64,000 nt of DNA, from NCBI GenBank assembly GCA_029465975.1, contig CM055736.1, forward strand, positions 10,790,707 through 10,854,706. The letters run 5' to 3'. The DNA is from Dallia pectoralis (taxonomy: Eukaryota > Chordata > Actinopteri > Esociformes > Umbridae). Position 1 is the first letter of the stretch, and each line of letters begins with the position of its first letter. Made by a program: the position numbers and the translations under genes. Shown one piece after another: positions 23,201 to 34,998 of this stretch. The notes beneath the pieces were generated by a model. That model was not told where the DNA came from, did not search any database, and saw only the letters and a program-made list of their open reading frames with translations.

Positions 23201-23611
23201 ATTATAATATATTTTCCATGTCCACGTGTTAAAAATGTTTTTGTTGTCGTTAAAACTTCAAAACCTCGACACAATCACAAATAGGAAAATTGCTTTTGTG
23301 AATGCCTGTCAGTTTGTGTTTTATTAGGGCGCGATGTTTTCACGTGATGAATAAAAGCATGCAGCTGTATTGAGGCCTGATTAAGTGGTAGCCCAGATGA
23401 TGTAGGTGTGAGATAGGTAAACACTTCCTCTTCTGTCATCAGCCCAAGCGGAGAGTGGGCTTTGTGGCTCACAGTTAAGTCACCTCAATAATACCCAATG
23501 TAAACATCAGCCCGGGACCAGACGTGGGTCTGCAAATGACTGTGGTGATGACTGGGAGGCTTACTTTCCCATGAAACGTTTGCTGTAACCTGTGCTTGGT
23601 GTTTTTACGGC
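23201..23611. other. Unique sequence
   Basis: No feature recognised. A further decayed part of the L1 remnant may extend into the first bases. Confidence 0.5.
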
Positions 23612-23990
23612 GTGCTAAGAAGTTGTTAGCATGTTTATGCTTTTTTATGCTAAGTAGTTGTTAGCATGGTTATGCTTTTTTATGCTAGGAAGTTGTTAGC
23701 ATGTTTATGCTTTTTTATGCTAGGAAGTTGTTAGCATGGTTATGCTTTTTTATGCTAGGAAGTTGTTAGCATGGTTATGCTTTTTTATGCTAGGAAGTTG
23801 TTAGCATGTTTATGCTTTTTTATGCTAGGTAGTTGTTAGCATGGTTATGCTTTTTTATGCTAGGTAGTTGTTAGCATGGTTATGCTTTTTTATGCTAGGT
23901 AGTTGTTAGCATGGTTATGCTTTTTTATGCTAGGTAGTTATTAGCATGTTTATGCTTTTTTATGCTAAGTTGTTATTAGCATGTTTAGGC
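23612..23990. repeat. 35-bp minisatellite, about 11 copies, hairpin-forming
   Basis: The unit contains AGTTGTTAGCATGGTTATGC followed by TTTTTTATGCTAGGT. TAGCAT and ATGCTA within each unit are reverse complements, so every unit can fold, and neighbouring units can also pair with each other. Variants are GCATG(G/T)TTATGC and CTA(G/A)G(T/A)AG. Confidence 0.97.
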
Positions 23991-24686
23991 TATACTAGTG
24001 TTATATGAGTGTACAGAAAATGGTTATGAAGGAAGTGCTTAGGCTGTATGTAAAATACAAGGAAAAACACTGACACCTAAAAACCAACAGCAGTTATTAG
24101 ACAGAGACTGCCATCTTATTTACAACAGTACCATTGTCAGTGAGTTTATATTCCCTCCAAGTCAGGCCATAGTGCTGCATACACGTGTTGCGCCTTACAG
24201 ATAACCTCCGGCGCAGCTACAGTTTCTCATTACCAGTGAGAATCCAAAATACATTTACATATCATGTAAACGTTGCTTCAATAAAATAATTGTCTTGAAA
24301 ACGGTCGCAGTCCACTAAAGCTCTGTTTTAGGCCACATTAGGAGACGGAAAGCACTCAAACAGCACTCAGCCTCACATATATCTACGGAGAGAGAAAGAG
24401 AGACTAAAGATCCCTCCCCTGTACTGTCCCCGTGTCTTGTCTTCTCAGGGATGGCTCTACAAAGCGGAGCCTGTTGTAACACCTGTTGCAGAGAGAGAGG
24501 ACCCCGGGGCCACACCTGGGGCTTCCTGCGCCCGAACCCAGGGGCCATCGGGCCCTTTGTCCTCGCGCCGACCGAACCGCTCAGGTTCCCCGCATCCATC
24601 CACGGAACAGTAAGAGAATCCCTCAACTACATGAGGTCCGAGTAATGGTCACGACCGCAAGTACGTGTGCGTTTGTGTACGTGGAG
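23991..24686. other. Unique sequence
   Basis: No exon recognised. Confidence 0.55.
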
Positions 24687-24747
24687 AAAATGTGTGTGTG
24701 TGTGTAGGTGGAGTGTGTGCGTGTGTGTGTGCGCGCGTGTGTGTGTA
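24687..24747. repeat. Interrupted (GT)n microsatellite
   Basis: GT runs split by AGGTGGA and GCGCGC. Confidence 0.92.
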
Positions 24748-26786
24748 TCCGGCTCTTAATTGATAGACAAGGTTGGACATCCATACGTTGCAGGTGAGTG
24801 AAGCTGAATGGGGCACCTGCATCATTGTCAGTGTCACCACACCCCGACCTATCACCTACGACCCCTGACCTGTAACTGTAAACCTCCAGAGAGAGGACAC
24901 ACACCCTAATATGCACAAGGGCCCGGCCCTCTTGGGGTATGTGTCCGGCAGCTGTAAATCTCCTCCGCTGCATGGGCGGCCTGTTTATTCCACTTCCCAT
25001 GTGAACAAACAATAGCTGACGCCGGGGAACGACGAGCCAGGCAGAAGGACGGGGAAATGCGGCGACTTCAAACACCGACGACTACGGAACCCAGCGGGCC
25101 TCTGCTACGGGCCCCGAACCCACGGCACCCCGGCTGCCAAAGACATTAGCCGTACGAGCCCCGATGTCACGCTGATGAAATGACCTGCGCTTTTAATGAT
25201 CCATTAATTAAACCGCGTCTGTTTAGGTAGGAGTCTGAGTAGGTCATTAGTGAGGTAAACCTCTCACTAACTGGTGACTGATCGCTAACCTTATTGTTAT
25301 TACGGGCTTGTTTTTTAAAGGGGCGGGTGAGCCAGGGGAGTAATCCGCCCATCAGCACTCACATTAACGCTCTAATTGGCCTCTCGTCTCCCAGTCAAAA
25401 CTTTCGAGCCTATCATCGCAGAGGCGCTAAGCTCCTCGGAGCCCCTCTGACTCGGGGCCCCGTGGGCTGAGCCGTTCACTGTCGCCCGGGCAACGAAGAG
25501 ATGTCCTCTTGTTAAATTACAACCCCGCTAGGTTTCTGTCGTCTTGGTCTGTTTTCGTGTTTATTCGATCGCACATTTGGCCGGTGGTGGGATGAGCTCA
25601 TAGGAGCGTTGGTGATCGAGGTCATGGGGCTGAGGTCATCTCATTATCATTAGCATCCTCGTTAACACACACACAGACACACACACACGTCAGGTGGTTT
25701 GTTGTTGATAAAAACAAAACGGAGACACACAGAAAACACGGAATAAAGCTCTCCCAACACTTCAGGTCAGCCTCGGCGATCACAGATATCCTCAGTTCGA
25801 AGCTTCTCAATGGGCTTGTGGAGCTAAACCAACAGATGTTTCTGGTGTGAATAAACCCAGGTGGACAAAGTTATTCTATCATTTCCTCAACTTAATTAAA
25901 TCAACGATGAACTTGCCCGGCAGATACAGAGAGAGTAAGAGAGAGAGAGATAAAGAAATGTAAGAAGTAGAGCAGAGGGAGAAGAGGAGAGAAAGTCAAA
26001 GGAAAAGAATGAGTGTGCTTTTGACTCCTCTACGTTCATCTGGTGACCCACCAGTTTCATTTCCAACATATCTTCTTTAAAGGGAGAACCCGTCACCCAG
26101 TTATACCCACGTACTCCTAAAAAAGCCAGGAAATCAAGGTTCAGATCCGGGTGGTGGTGGTGGGGGGGGGCTAGCTGGCAGCTTAGAGGGCCCGTGCACC
26201 GCTCCCCACAGTTTCTGCAACCTCGCGCGGGGCGGGAGTTAAGAGGGGTCGGCAGGGGAGGAGGTGGAAGGAGGCTCATGTGATAATGTAACTGAAGCTG
26301 TCACAGAGCTCCAGGGTCACCTCCCCAAAGCATGCCGGCTGTCTCTTTTAATAGACAAAACACATATGTCTGTCTCCGCGCACCACCGCTGATGGAGGGA
26401 TGAAAAGAGAGACGGGATGGTGACTACATAATTGGCTCGTCACAAATGACCATTTTAAATGGCTTAATGGAAATGTATAATAACTGGAGACGACGGACAT
26501 GTGGCCCCTCCACGCCTGTTTGGGTACATGGTAGCTTGAATTACACACCGAGGTTCTAACCGAAGGAAATCGAGTTATTACCGAAACCTTTTTGAAGAAC
26601 GTAATTGGAACATTAGCACCTACGGTATCGTCAGCAGTTTTCTAGAGAAATAGTTCAACGCATTTGGTATAGAACTAGATATACGATACGGAGTGTGAAG
26701 TGAGAGAAAATACTGAGGCTGTGAAAAATAGCTGTGTAAAAACGTGCTCTCTGGGTTTCTGCGTTTGTTTAGAGTATGTGGAGAGA
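24748..26786. other. Unique sequence, 2 kb without a gene
   Basis: Contains a CA run at about 25664-25688, a (GGT)n/G-run patch at 26150-26170 and a GA-rich patch at 25925-25990. The interval 25150-25400 holds CCATTAATTAAACC, TTAGTGAGGTAAACC and CTAATTGG words in otherwise complex DNA and is a weak candidate regulatory element. No gene recognised. Confidence 0.55.
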
Positions 26787-27014
26787 AGAGAGAAGAGAGG
26801 AAAGGAGGGCAGAGGAAGAGAAGAGAGGAAAGGAGGGCAGAGGAAGAGAAGAGAGGAAAGGAGGGCAGAGGAAGAGAAGAGAGGAAAGGAGGGCAGAGGA
26901 AGAGAAGAGAGGAAAGGAGGGCAGAGGAAGAGAAGAGAGGAAAGGAGGGCAGAGGAAGAGAAGAGAGGAAAGGAGGGCAGAGGAAGAGAAGAGAGGAAAG
27001 GAGGGCAGAGGATG
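26787..27014. repeat. 28-bp polypurine minisatellite, about 8 copies
   Basis: The unit carries GGAAAGGAGGGCAGAGGAAG then AGAAGAGA, repeating every 28 bases (GGGC at 26807, 26835 and onward). Only one pyrimidine (the C) occurs per unit on the plus strand. Copies are almost identical. The unit is not a multiple of 3, so it is open in several frames at once, giving Arg-Glu-Glu-rich or Ser-Leu-Pro-rich translations that are not proteins. Confidence 0.97.
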
Positions 27015-29284
27015 AGAAGAAAGTGAAGTGGAGAGAGTAACAGAGGGCCCGGAAATAGAGTTTCTGGAGAGTGAGTCGAGCATGTGGAGCGGGTCTCCCC
27101 CTTCTCCCCCTGGTCTCCCCCAGTCCAAGATTGGGTTCTACAGAGAGCCGGCCTGCCTGGATCTGCTGTTGAACTTGGCTTTGCTGTCACTCTGAGGTAA
27201 CCAGACACTCTGCACAGAGGGTCCTGACAGACAGAGGAACGGGGAGGGTTTGGAGGGGTGATGGTGGCTGGTGGGGTGGGGTGGGGGGGTGTTAGGGGGG
27301 TATGGGAATACGGGGCACGGGCCCTATAGGGACCGCGAGTGCATTTCAAACCCATCAGTGTCAGTTAGTTCGTTAAGTGGTGACATAATCATCATCTTCA
27401 TGATCATTCCTCTGAGACAGAGAGTGGGGCCTCAGTTCGTCAGACAGGGACAGAAGAGAGGGAGAACAGAGTAAAAACTATTTTCTGTGGCCACGTTGGA
27501 ACAGCCTTACCTTCAACTACAGTCGGCTAGTAGGGGACGCCAAAATAGGATATCAGAGTATTACTTTTTGTTTCAACTGTCTTTTGCTTTATTTAGGGTG
27601 ACACTCATATTCTTTCGAAACCCCATGTCACTCCTTTTGCACCCGGTTGTGGAGCCTGACTTTCTGTAGCGAGATCCTGCCACACGACAAGTCCTAACAT
27701 ATGGCGTAATATAAGCGTCGCCGAATCAGGATCCCATCTTAGCTTACAGGCAGCCAGACAGCCTGAAGGAGGTGCTATGACGCGGTGAGACAATGGAACT
27801 GAACGCCGGGAATCCGCCCCCTCCAACATAAAGGCATTAGGAGCACGGGGTCCAGCCGACAGCAGACTGCAGTGTGGAGACTTGGAACACAATGCCATTT
27901 CACACCCACATGTTCTCACGTAGAAAAACAGCATCACTTTACATGTAAAAACTCGTCTAAGAATCCTGAGAAATTGTGTGAGGGTTAGATGTTTGTTGAA
28001 TATTTCTCATGTGAATTTTCCATACAGGTGGTTATGCAACAGCTGATTATCAGAACAGGATGATGCCCTCAACTTAAAGTGAGTTGTGTGAAACATCTCG
28101 GTCACAGGAAGAGAATAAGCAGTCTCTAAATGACTGGCTTGACCTTTGAACACTTTAATACGCCATGCATACAGTATGTGCTTCAATCATGATTGATTTC
28201 TCATATTTTTGCCCAAAACACAACATAGCTCCTGGAAAGGGTCATGTTTGACTTTTTGGTTTTTCAGCGAATTGTGAATCATCAAATAGATCTATTAAAG
28301 TATATATGTAATTATGTGCCTTGATATTACATTAATTACTGGAAGCTACTTGGATGAGGATTTTTTTAATTCTTTTGAACATTTGTACTTTTGACCAATA
28401 AATAACAGGTACATTTCACATTTCTTGAACATGGACCAAACTGTGTTATTGAAGGGTAGCAAATGTTCTATTTATTATGCCTTTTATGTCATTATATCCA
28501 TAATATTATATTTAACCATTTTCATAGGTGCATCATTACAATGACAGCCTGTTCTCTTCATTATGTCAGTTTCTTTTAAATATGCCACTGTGATTAACAG
28601 TGCATGTTTCTTATAAAGATATATAAAGTTTACCAGGTTCCATCTTCAGAGTACATTTTACCTGTCTTATGGTGTAGCCTACATGTATTGTTTCTATGCA
28701 TGTGCTACCTGTGTTTGGTTCTGGTAAAGCAGCAACATGTATTTTATTTCCACTGAATATCGTGTCATGTTTAAATAAACCGCAATGTACGCTTTTAAGA
28801 TAAAGGTGTCTGAGGTAATAGGCTGCGCTAGTGCAGTTTGATATGGCACACCATTTTACATGTATTTCCTGAAAGTTACTATTCATCGTTCAAAAGCAAC
28901 TACCACATATTAGTTTCGTTTGATTAGACAAGGGAATACGTTAATTGAACTCATTTGTTATAATCTAGATACTAAGTGCTAGTCACATTTGTTTTAAACA
29001 TAAGCCACTCCTTTGCACATTGGTTTCATGCAGGTAGAGCAGCAGTTTACACAGGCTTGCCGACATCAACTTACTTAAAAAGTCACTAATAACAACTGGA
29101 ATAGTCACTATACATTGGTAAATAATTACTGGTAAATTCCAGGAAATATAACGGCAAACTAAACCAAAATAAAGCTTTTTGAAAGCAAACACCAGAGCAG
29201 GGGTTGAACGCAGACAGTTAGCCTGCAAAGGCCCTGGACAAAGCATTAGTATGTTATCATAGACTCAAAGCAGAAACAAGCAGA
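27015..29284. other. Unique sequence, 2.3 kb without a gene
   Basis: G-rich words with quadruplex potential lie at about 27241-27305. From about 27940 the DNA turns AT-rich. No exon, RNA gene or transposon recognised. Confidence 0.55.
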
Positions 29285-29640
29285 AGCTGAAATGGCATCA
29301 AAACCGGACGGCCTCTGTCAGTAGGCTTGTTGGTTTGTGGTCGGATCTTCCAGCAGAACAATGATCTAAAGCACACATGAAATCAACACAGAAATGATTC
29401 ACTGACCACAGAATCAAATGTTTACCATAGCCTTCCAGTCCCCTTACCTAAACCCCATAAGAACCCTGTGGGATGATCTGAAGAGTTCACAAGAGAGAAC
29501 CTTAGAACCATCTTTAGAGACTCTGTATAGAGGAATAGTCTCCGAACCCTTTGCCATTTAATCTCCAACCTCATTAAGAAATAAAGGAGAAGACAAAGCT
29601 GTCATGTTGGCAAAAGGAGGTTTCACAAAGTGGTAAATAA
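29285..29640 (+). pseudogene. Tc1-like transposase 3' fragment
   Basis: Two conserved parts of a Tc1/mariner DDE transposase are readable on the plus strand. At 29348 the frame gives F-Q-Q-N-N-D-L-K-H-T then a stop, the form of the second catalytic Asp motif (usually N-D-P-K-H-T). At 29433 it gives F-Q-S-P-Y-L-N-P-I-R-T-L-W-D-D-L-K, the third catalytic motif, where the expected Glu (P-I-E-N) is now Arg. Near 29610 a tail reads L-A-K-G-G-F-T-K-W. Stops and the Glu-to-Arg change show it is inactive. Only the C-terminal third remains, and no terminal repeat was found. Confidence 0.8.
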
Positions 29641-30508
29641 AAGGTTTCCAAGAATATCTGAAAATATTTGTTGTATGACAATTACAATTTTATTTCAATT
29701 GTTTTAGTTTAATTACAATTTAGTTGTGATAAAATTGTGATAATTGTGATCAAATCCGAGAATTTAAACAGAGTATATGAACAATTGTTCAAATCTGTGG
29801 AATGCGATCAATGGCAATTTCCAGTTCTAAATTATATGCAGACAAAGTGAAATCTGAATGTCCAATTTGTCAAACATGTTTCGCTACAAACAATGTTATT
29901 TAACTTTTACCACAGATCATAAAAATAACCCCATAAAAAGATAATGAATGAATTATAGTCAATTTCCTGATATATTTATTTACACATTCACAAAGCATTT
30001 CTAAACATGGCTTACTTATCAAAAAGAAAAGGCCCAGTCAAAGGTTTAAAGGAAACATTAAAATTGGATTTACATTATCTCGATGTTGCTCTGAAAAAGC
30101 TATTTCCAGAATAGACTTAAATGTACTTCCCTTTTGTAGTTTTAGACACATGGCAATAACTTCCTGCCTTAAAAAACGGGATCAACTAAAGAGCACGCAC
30201 AGCTCGGAAAAAGGTATTTTTCTATTGGAGAAACCAAGATTGACATGTGCCCGTGGATTGGCAAGAGGAAAGTGCAGTGAAAGACACGTCTCTGTGTATG
30301 CCAACTCATCTGTGAAGTAGGGTGGCAGGGGTGTAAATGTGTGGCTGAGAATGCATGTTTTAAACATCACTGACTTTTGGTGTCCAGTGTCATTAGAAGA
30401 TACAGTGATTATGGAGGGCAGTGTAGATTTTACTTTGACCACTTAGCATTCATACACTCACGAATAGAAATCTCCAGACTGGCATTAAACACCAGTAGGA
30501 CAAACTTA
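29641..30508. other. AT-rich unique sequence between two transposon remnants
   Basis: The first part has repeated ACAATT and TTGTGAT words near 29678-29755 and may belong to the tail of the preceding Tc1-like element. No gene seen. Confidence 0.5.
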
Positions 30509-31596
30509 CAGTGGATAAGAAAAAGTCCTAAAGGTTTTGTGTTTAATGATGTAAAAAATGAGAAAAAGATCAATCAAATATAACACTATTTTCCCTCATT
30601 TAATGTGACCTAAAACGTGAACAATTCAATTGAAAAACAAACTGAAGTCTTTGAGGGGGGGAAATGTATATATAATAGCAATAAAACAAGTTGCATAAGT
30701 GGGAATGTGGCTGTGTCAGAATTAACCAATCACATTCAACATCTGTTAAATAGAAGTCATTACACAGCTGCCATCATTTAAAATCACCCTGATTGATCAC
30801 AAATTAAGGTCAGCTGTTCCAGTGGAACTTTGCTGACATTTTCTTAGTTGCATCTCAGAGCAAAAGCCGTATGGTCCACAGAGAGCTTCCAAGGCATCAG
30901 CGGGATCTCGGTGTTGAATTATATCAGTCAGGAGAAGGGTACAAATGAATTTCCAAAGCATTAGATATACCATGGAACACAGTGAAGACAGTTATCATCA
31001 AAAGGAGAAAATATGGCACAACAGAGACATTACCAAGAACTGGACGTCCCTCCAAAATTGATGAAAAGACGAGAAGAAACTGGTCAGGGAGGCTCTCAAG
31101 AGGCCTACAGCAACATTAAAGGAGCTGCAGGAACTTCTGGCAAATACTGGCTATGTGCTACATGTGACAACAATCTCCCATATTTTCCAAATTTCTGACA
31201 AAGAAAAACATCCAAGCTTGCAAAAATGTCTCCCAAAAGCAAGTGAGCATATGTGTTATTGTCTGATTTAACCAAGGTTAAACTTGTTGGTCCTAACTCC
31301 AAAAGGTATGTTTGGCACACAGCACATCACCAAAGAACACCATACCCCCAGTGAAACATGGTGGTGTCAGCATCATGCTTTGGGGCTGTTTTTTCCTTTA
31401 ACTGGAACCGAGGTATTAGTAAGATTGGAGGAAATTATGAACAGTTCCAAATAGCCAGCCAATTTTGGCACAAAACCTTCAGGCTTCCATTTTAAAGGTG
31501 AAGAGGGAGTTTAAATTTTAGCACTACAATGACCCAAAGCACACACCAGAAAAGCATGGCTTCACCAGAAGATAAAAAACGTGGAATGGATTTTTA
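30509..31596 (+). mobile_element. Tc1-like element, 5' part, truncated
   Basis: A TA at 30507-30508 is followed by CAGTGGATAAGAAAAAGTCC, a Tc1-type terminal sequence. A left repeat region follows that includes TGAACAATTCAATTGAAAAA near 30618, which I recall from teleost Tc1-like terminal repeats. The transposase remnant comes next. Similarity stops at about 31596 after the second catalytic motif, so the third motif and the right terminal repeat are missing. Confidence 0.8.
30870..31596 (+). pseudogene. Tc1-like transposase pseudogene
   Basis: Broken frames on the plus strand. Readable parts are [15 protein letters not shown] from 31351 (the G-G-x-I-M-L-W-G-C core) and Y-N-D-P-K-H-T from 31524 (the second catalytic Asp motif). 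The paired-like DNA-binding part lies in front, around 30870-31130. Several frameshifts separate these parts, and the C-terminal third with the catalytic Glu is absent. No product can be made. Confidence 0.8.
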
Positions 31597-32354
31597 TATT
31601 GACTGTATTTGTGGTGTATGCGTATTAGTTGACAACGTAATAGCTATAATACAATCTCTTTTAGCTGATATGATGCATAAATATTTAGTCAACATGAGGA
31701 CAGGAATCCAAAGTTATCTTTATGCATTATTGTTCTCAGTCAAGAGCAGGTAAATCATAATCCTATAGAAGACAGTGGGGGAGATAATGCTAACAGAAAA
31801 TGCTACACAGTACATAAGCTTTTATATTTGTAATGTGTTTTAGCCCGCTGGCTCATTCATCAACAGCGGGATAACAGAAGCACTCTTTAGAGAACTGTCG
31901 TGTCCATTGAAGTCATCAACTGTAGCACTCGTACCCAGACAGACTTGCAGTTACACTGACATTACAATGTCATTATAAGAACGCTTCTGTGATCAACCCA
32001 GATGAACTCTGCTATCGTATAACCTGAATGGGCTATAATAAAATCCGTAAGTATTGTTAATTCATGGGTTCCTCCAACATGTAACATCTGAGAGAGTATG
32101 GCAGCTTGTTTATCAGGACATGAAAGATAAATTACTGAAAGCGGTATGAACAGGATGTGGGAAGAGCAGGTCAGAAGGGGGATTTTGACAACTGCATCAG
32201 TCTCCAGCACACTTCTCACACTGCTCAGAGGAAACCGAGAACTGCCAAAACCTTTATTTCTCTCTCGATGGTAAGACACTGGATAACACCTTTACCCAAA
32301 GTAGTCGTGTTCTGATGCCCATAATAATCAGACGAGAAAAATAATTTCCATTGC
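31597..32354. other. Unique sequence
   Basis: No gene recognised. Confidence 0.55.
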
Positions 32355-33470
32355 TTCCAGTGCTGCTACTACTACTGGTACTACTATTAATACTACTACT
32401 GCTTCTAATAGTACTACTAGTACTAATACTACTGCTACTACTATTAATACTACTACTGCTTCTAATAGTACTACTAGTACTAATACTACTGGTACTACTA
32501 TTAATACTACTACTGCTTCTAATAGTACTACTAGTACTAATACTACTGGTACTACTATTAATACTACTACTGCTTCTAACAGTACTACTAGTACTAATAC
32601 TACTGGTACTACTATTAATACTACTACTGATTCTAATAGTACTACTACTACTGGTACTACTATTAATACTACTACTGCTTCTAATAGTACTAATACTACT
32701 GGTACTACTATTAACACTACTACTGCTTCTAATAGTACTAATACTACTGGTACTACTATTAACACTACTACTGCTTCTAATAGTACTACTAGTACTAATA
32801 CTACTGGTACTACTATTAATACTACTACTGCTTCTAATAGTACTACTAGTACTAATACTACTGGTACTACTATTAACACTACTACTGCTTCTAATAGTAC
32901 TACTAGTACTAATACTACTGGTACTACTATTAACACTACTACTGCTTCTAATAGTACTACTAGTACTAATACTACTATTAATAATACTACTGCTTCTAAT
33001 AGTACTACTACTGCTACTATTACTGCTTCTAATAGTACTACTACTAATGCTACTACTTGTACTACTAGTACTACTAACACTACTGCTACTACCCCTATTA
33101 CTACTCCAGTTACTGCTTCTACAAGTATTGCTACTAATGCTACTACTTGTACTAGTACTACTAACACTACTGCTGCTACTACTACTGCTACTACAATTAC
33201 TACTACTACTATTAATACTAACACTACTGCAACTACTACTATTACTACTGATACTACTAGTACTCCTAGTACTACTAACACTACTACCACTATTACTACT
33301 ACTGTTACTGCTTCTACAAGTACTGCTACTAATTCTACTACTTGTACTAGTACTACTAACACTATTAATACTAACACTACTGCTACTACTACTATCACTA
33401 CGGATACTACAAGTACTACTACTGTTTCTACTAGTCCTGCTAACACTACAGCTACTACTAACATTACTGA
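32355..33470. repeat. 1.1-kb (ACT)n-type triplet array with a 57-bp higher unit
   Basis: Built from ACT, ATT, GCT and AGT triplets. From 32378 to about 32990 these form a recurring 57-base unit (GGTACTACTATTAATACTAC, then TACTGCTTCTAATAGTACTA, then CTAGTACTAATACTACT) with shortened versions. The right part is a looser mix of the same triplets. Three frames are open for about 380-440 codons each (poly-Leu on plus; poly-Ser/Thr and poly-Val on minus). This is expected from a triplet repeat lacking stops in those frames and is not coding evidence. Confidence 0.96.
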
Positions 33471-34366
33471 AAAAAACAACCAATACTACTTCTTTCGCAC
33501 GACTTGCACAATATGCTTTTTGTTTCCTGCACAAGTTAATTTCAGCATGTCCAAGCAAATTAATAACACACAAAAAACTCCCCAATAGATGCCTGAGGCC
33601 ATCTGTGATCTCTATCTACTGATGAACAAGAAAAGGAGGCTTATCAACACAGATCTAATTAGCAGCACGAGGGTGACACACGATCCCACCACAACTCCAC
33701 CATATTGATGAGGGGAAATAGCAATCTAATCAATAGACCCAATTATCCTGAATTACCTGCATACACGGGGCAATTGAAATGGTAAAATAGGATGCTTACT
33801 GTGTGTTTGCTTCTTCCAGTCCTGCATGCAGTTTCTGGTGTTTGAATTAATGCTGAAATGCGCCGGGACACTGAGCACTAGGTGGCACTAATGAGCGGCC
33901 CTTATTCTGACCAGTCACAAAGTCATTACTATTACCTTCAGGTGATTCATTCTGGTTCTAACAGTGACAACAGAACCCTAACACGGATTGACACGCAGAA
34001 CCAATGATCCTAGTGGCGTCCACAGAGTTTGCGCTCATGGTGAAAAATAAGGGGCGCGACGTTGGAGTTGTCCGCTAAGGTTCGAGTGCACAGATCCGGG
34101 ACCAGAGCCCAGGCCCGTTTGCATAGCGTCAGACTGTCCCCCCGCGGTGAGACGGAAGGTCTCTGGCATTGGTGGCCGGGTAATGTCAGAAGCGGGAGTT
34201 ATTGTAACGAGGTCGATGATGACGTCCCTGGACCCGCCGGGCCACGCTGGGAACCTTTAATCGCCCATCTGGGCTTCCCGTGTCACCGTGTGTCACCTGT
34301 TAACCAGGAGACGTTATCAGAGGAGGTAGGAGTTTTATCTGACCGTGATAAGATACAGACCGCTCA
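33471..34366. other. Unique sequence
   Basis: No exon recognised. Moderately CpG-rich near 34050-34250. Confidence 0.55.
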
Positions 34367-34498
34367 CACACACACACACACACACACACAAAGACAGACA
34401 TACCAACAGACACAAAGCCAAACGCACACACAGCAAAACATACTTGTGCACCTGTGCATGCAATCACACACTGTCACACACACACACACACACACACA
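34367..34498. repeat. CA-rich microsatellite cluster
   Basis: (CA)n at 34367-34390, scattered CA words, then a pure CA run from about 34477 that runs directly into the assembly gap, so its true length is unknown. Confidence 0.93.
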
Positions 34499-34998
34499 NN
34501 NNNNNNNNNNNNNNNNNNNNNNNNNNNNNNNNNNNNNNNNNNNNNNNNNNNNNNNNNNNNNNNNNNNNNNNNNNNNNNNNNNNNNNNNNNNNNNNNNNNN
34601 NNNNNNNNNNNNNNNNNNNNNNNNNNNNNNNNNNNNNNNNNNNNNNNNNNNNNNNNNNNNNNNNNNNNNNNNNNNNNNNNNNNNNNNNNNNNNNNNNNNN
34701 NNNNNNNNNNNNNNNNNNNNNNNNNNNNNNNNNNNNNNNNNNNNNNNNNNNNNNNNNNNNNNNNNNNNNNNNNNNNNNNNNNNNNNNNNNNNNNNNNNNN
34801 NNNNNNNNNNNNNNNNNNNNNNNNNNNNNNNNNNNNNNNNNNNNNNNNNNNNNNNNNNNNNNNNNNNNNNNNNNNNNNNNNNNNNNNNNNNNNNNNNNNN
34901 NNNNNNNNNNNNNNNNNNNNNNNNNNNNNNNNNNNNNNNNNNNNNNNNNNNNNNNNNNNNNNNNNNNNNNNNNNNNNNNNNNNNNNNNNNNNNNNNNN
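34499..34998. other. Assembly gap (500 N)
   Basis: Exactly 500 N bases. The round number suggests a placeholder of arbitrary length. The gap begins inside a CA repeat, a common cause of assembly breaks. Confidence 0.99.

Noticed and set aside
32254..33622. Open frames of 383 to 443 codons on both strands
   Set aside because: They are translations of a triplet repeat without stops in several frames at once. Composition is nearly homopolymeric (Leu, Val, Ser/Thr) with no domain.
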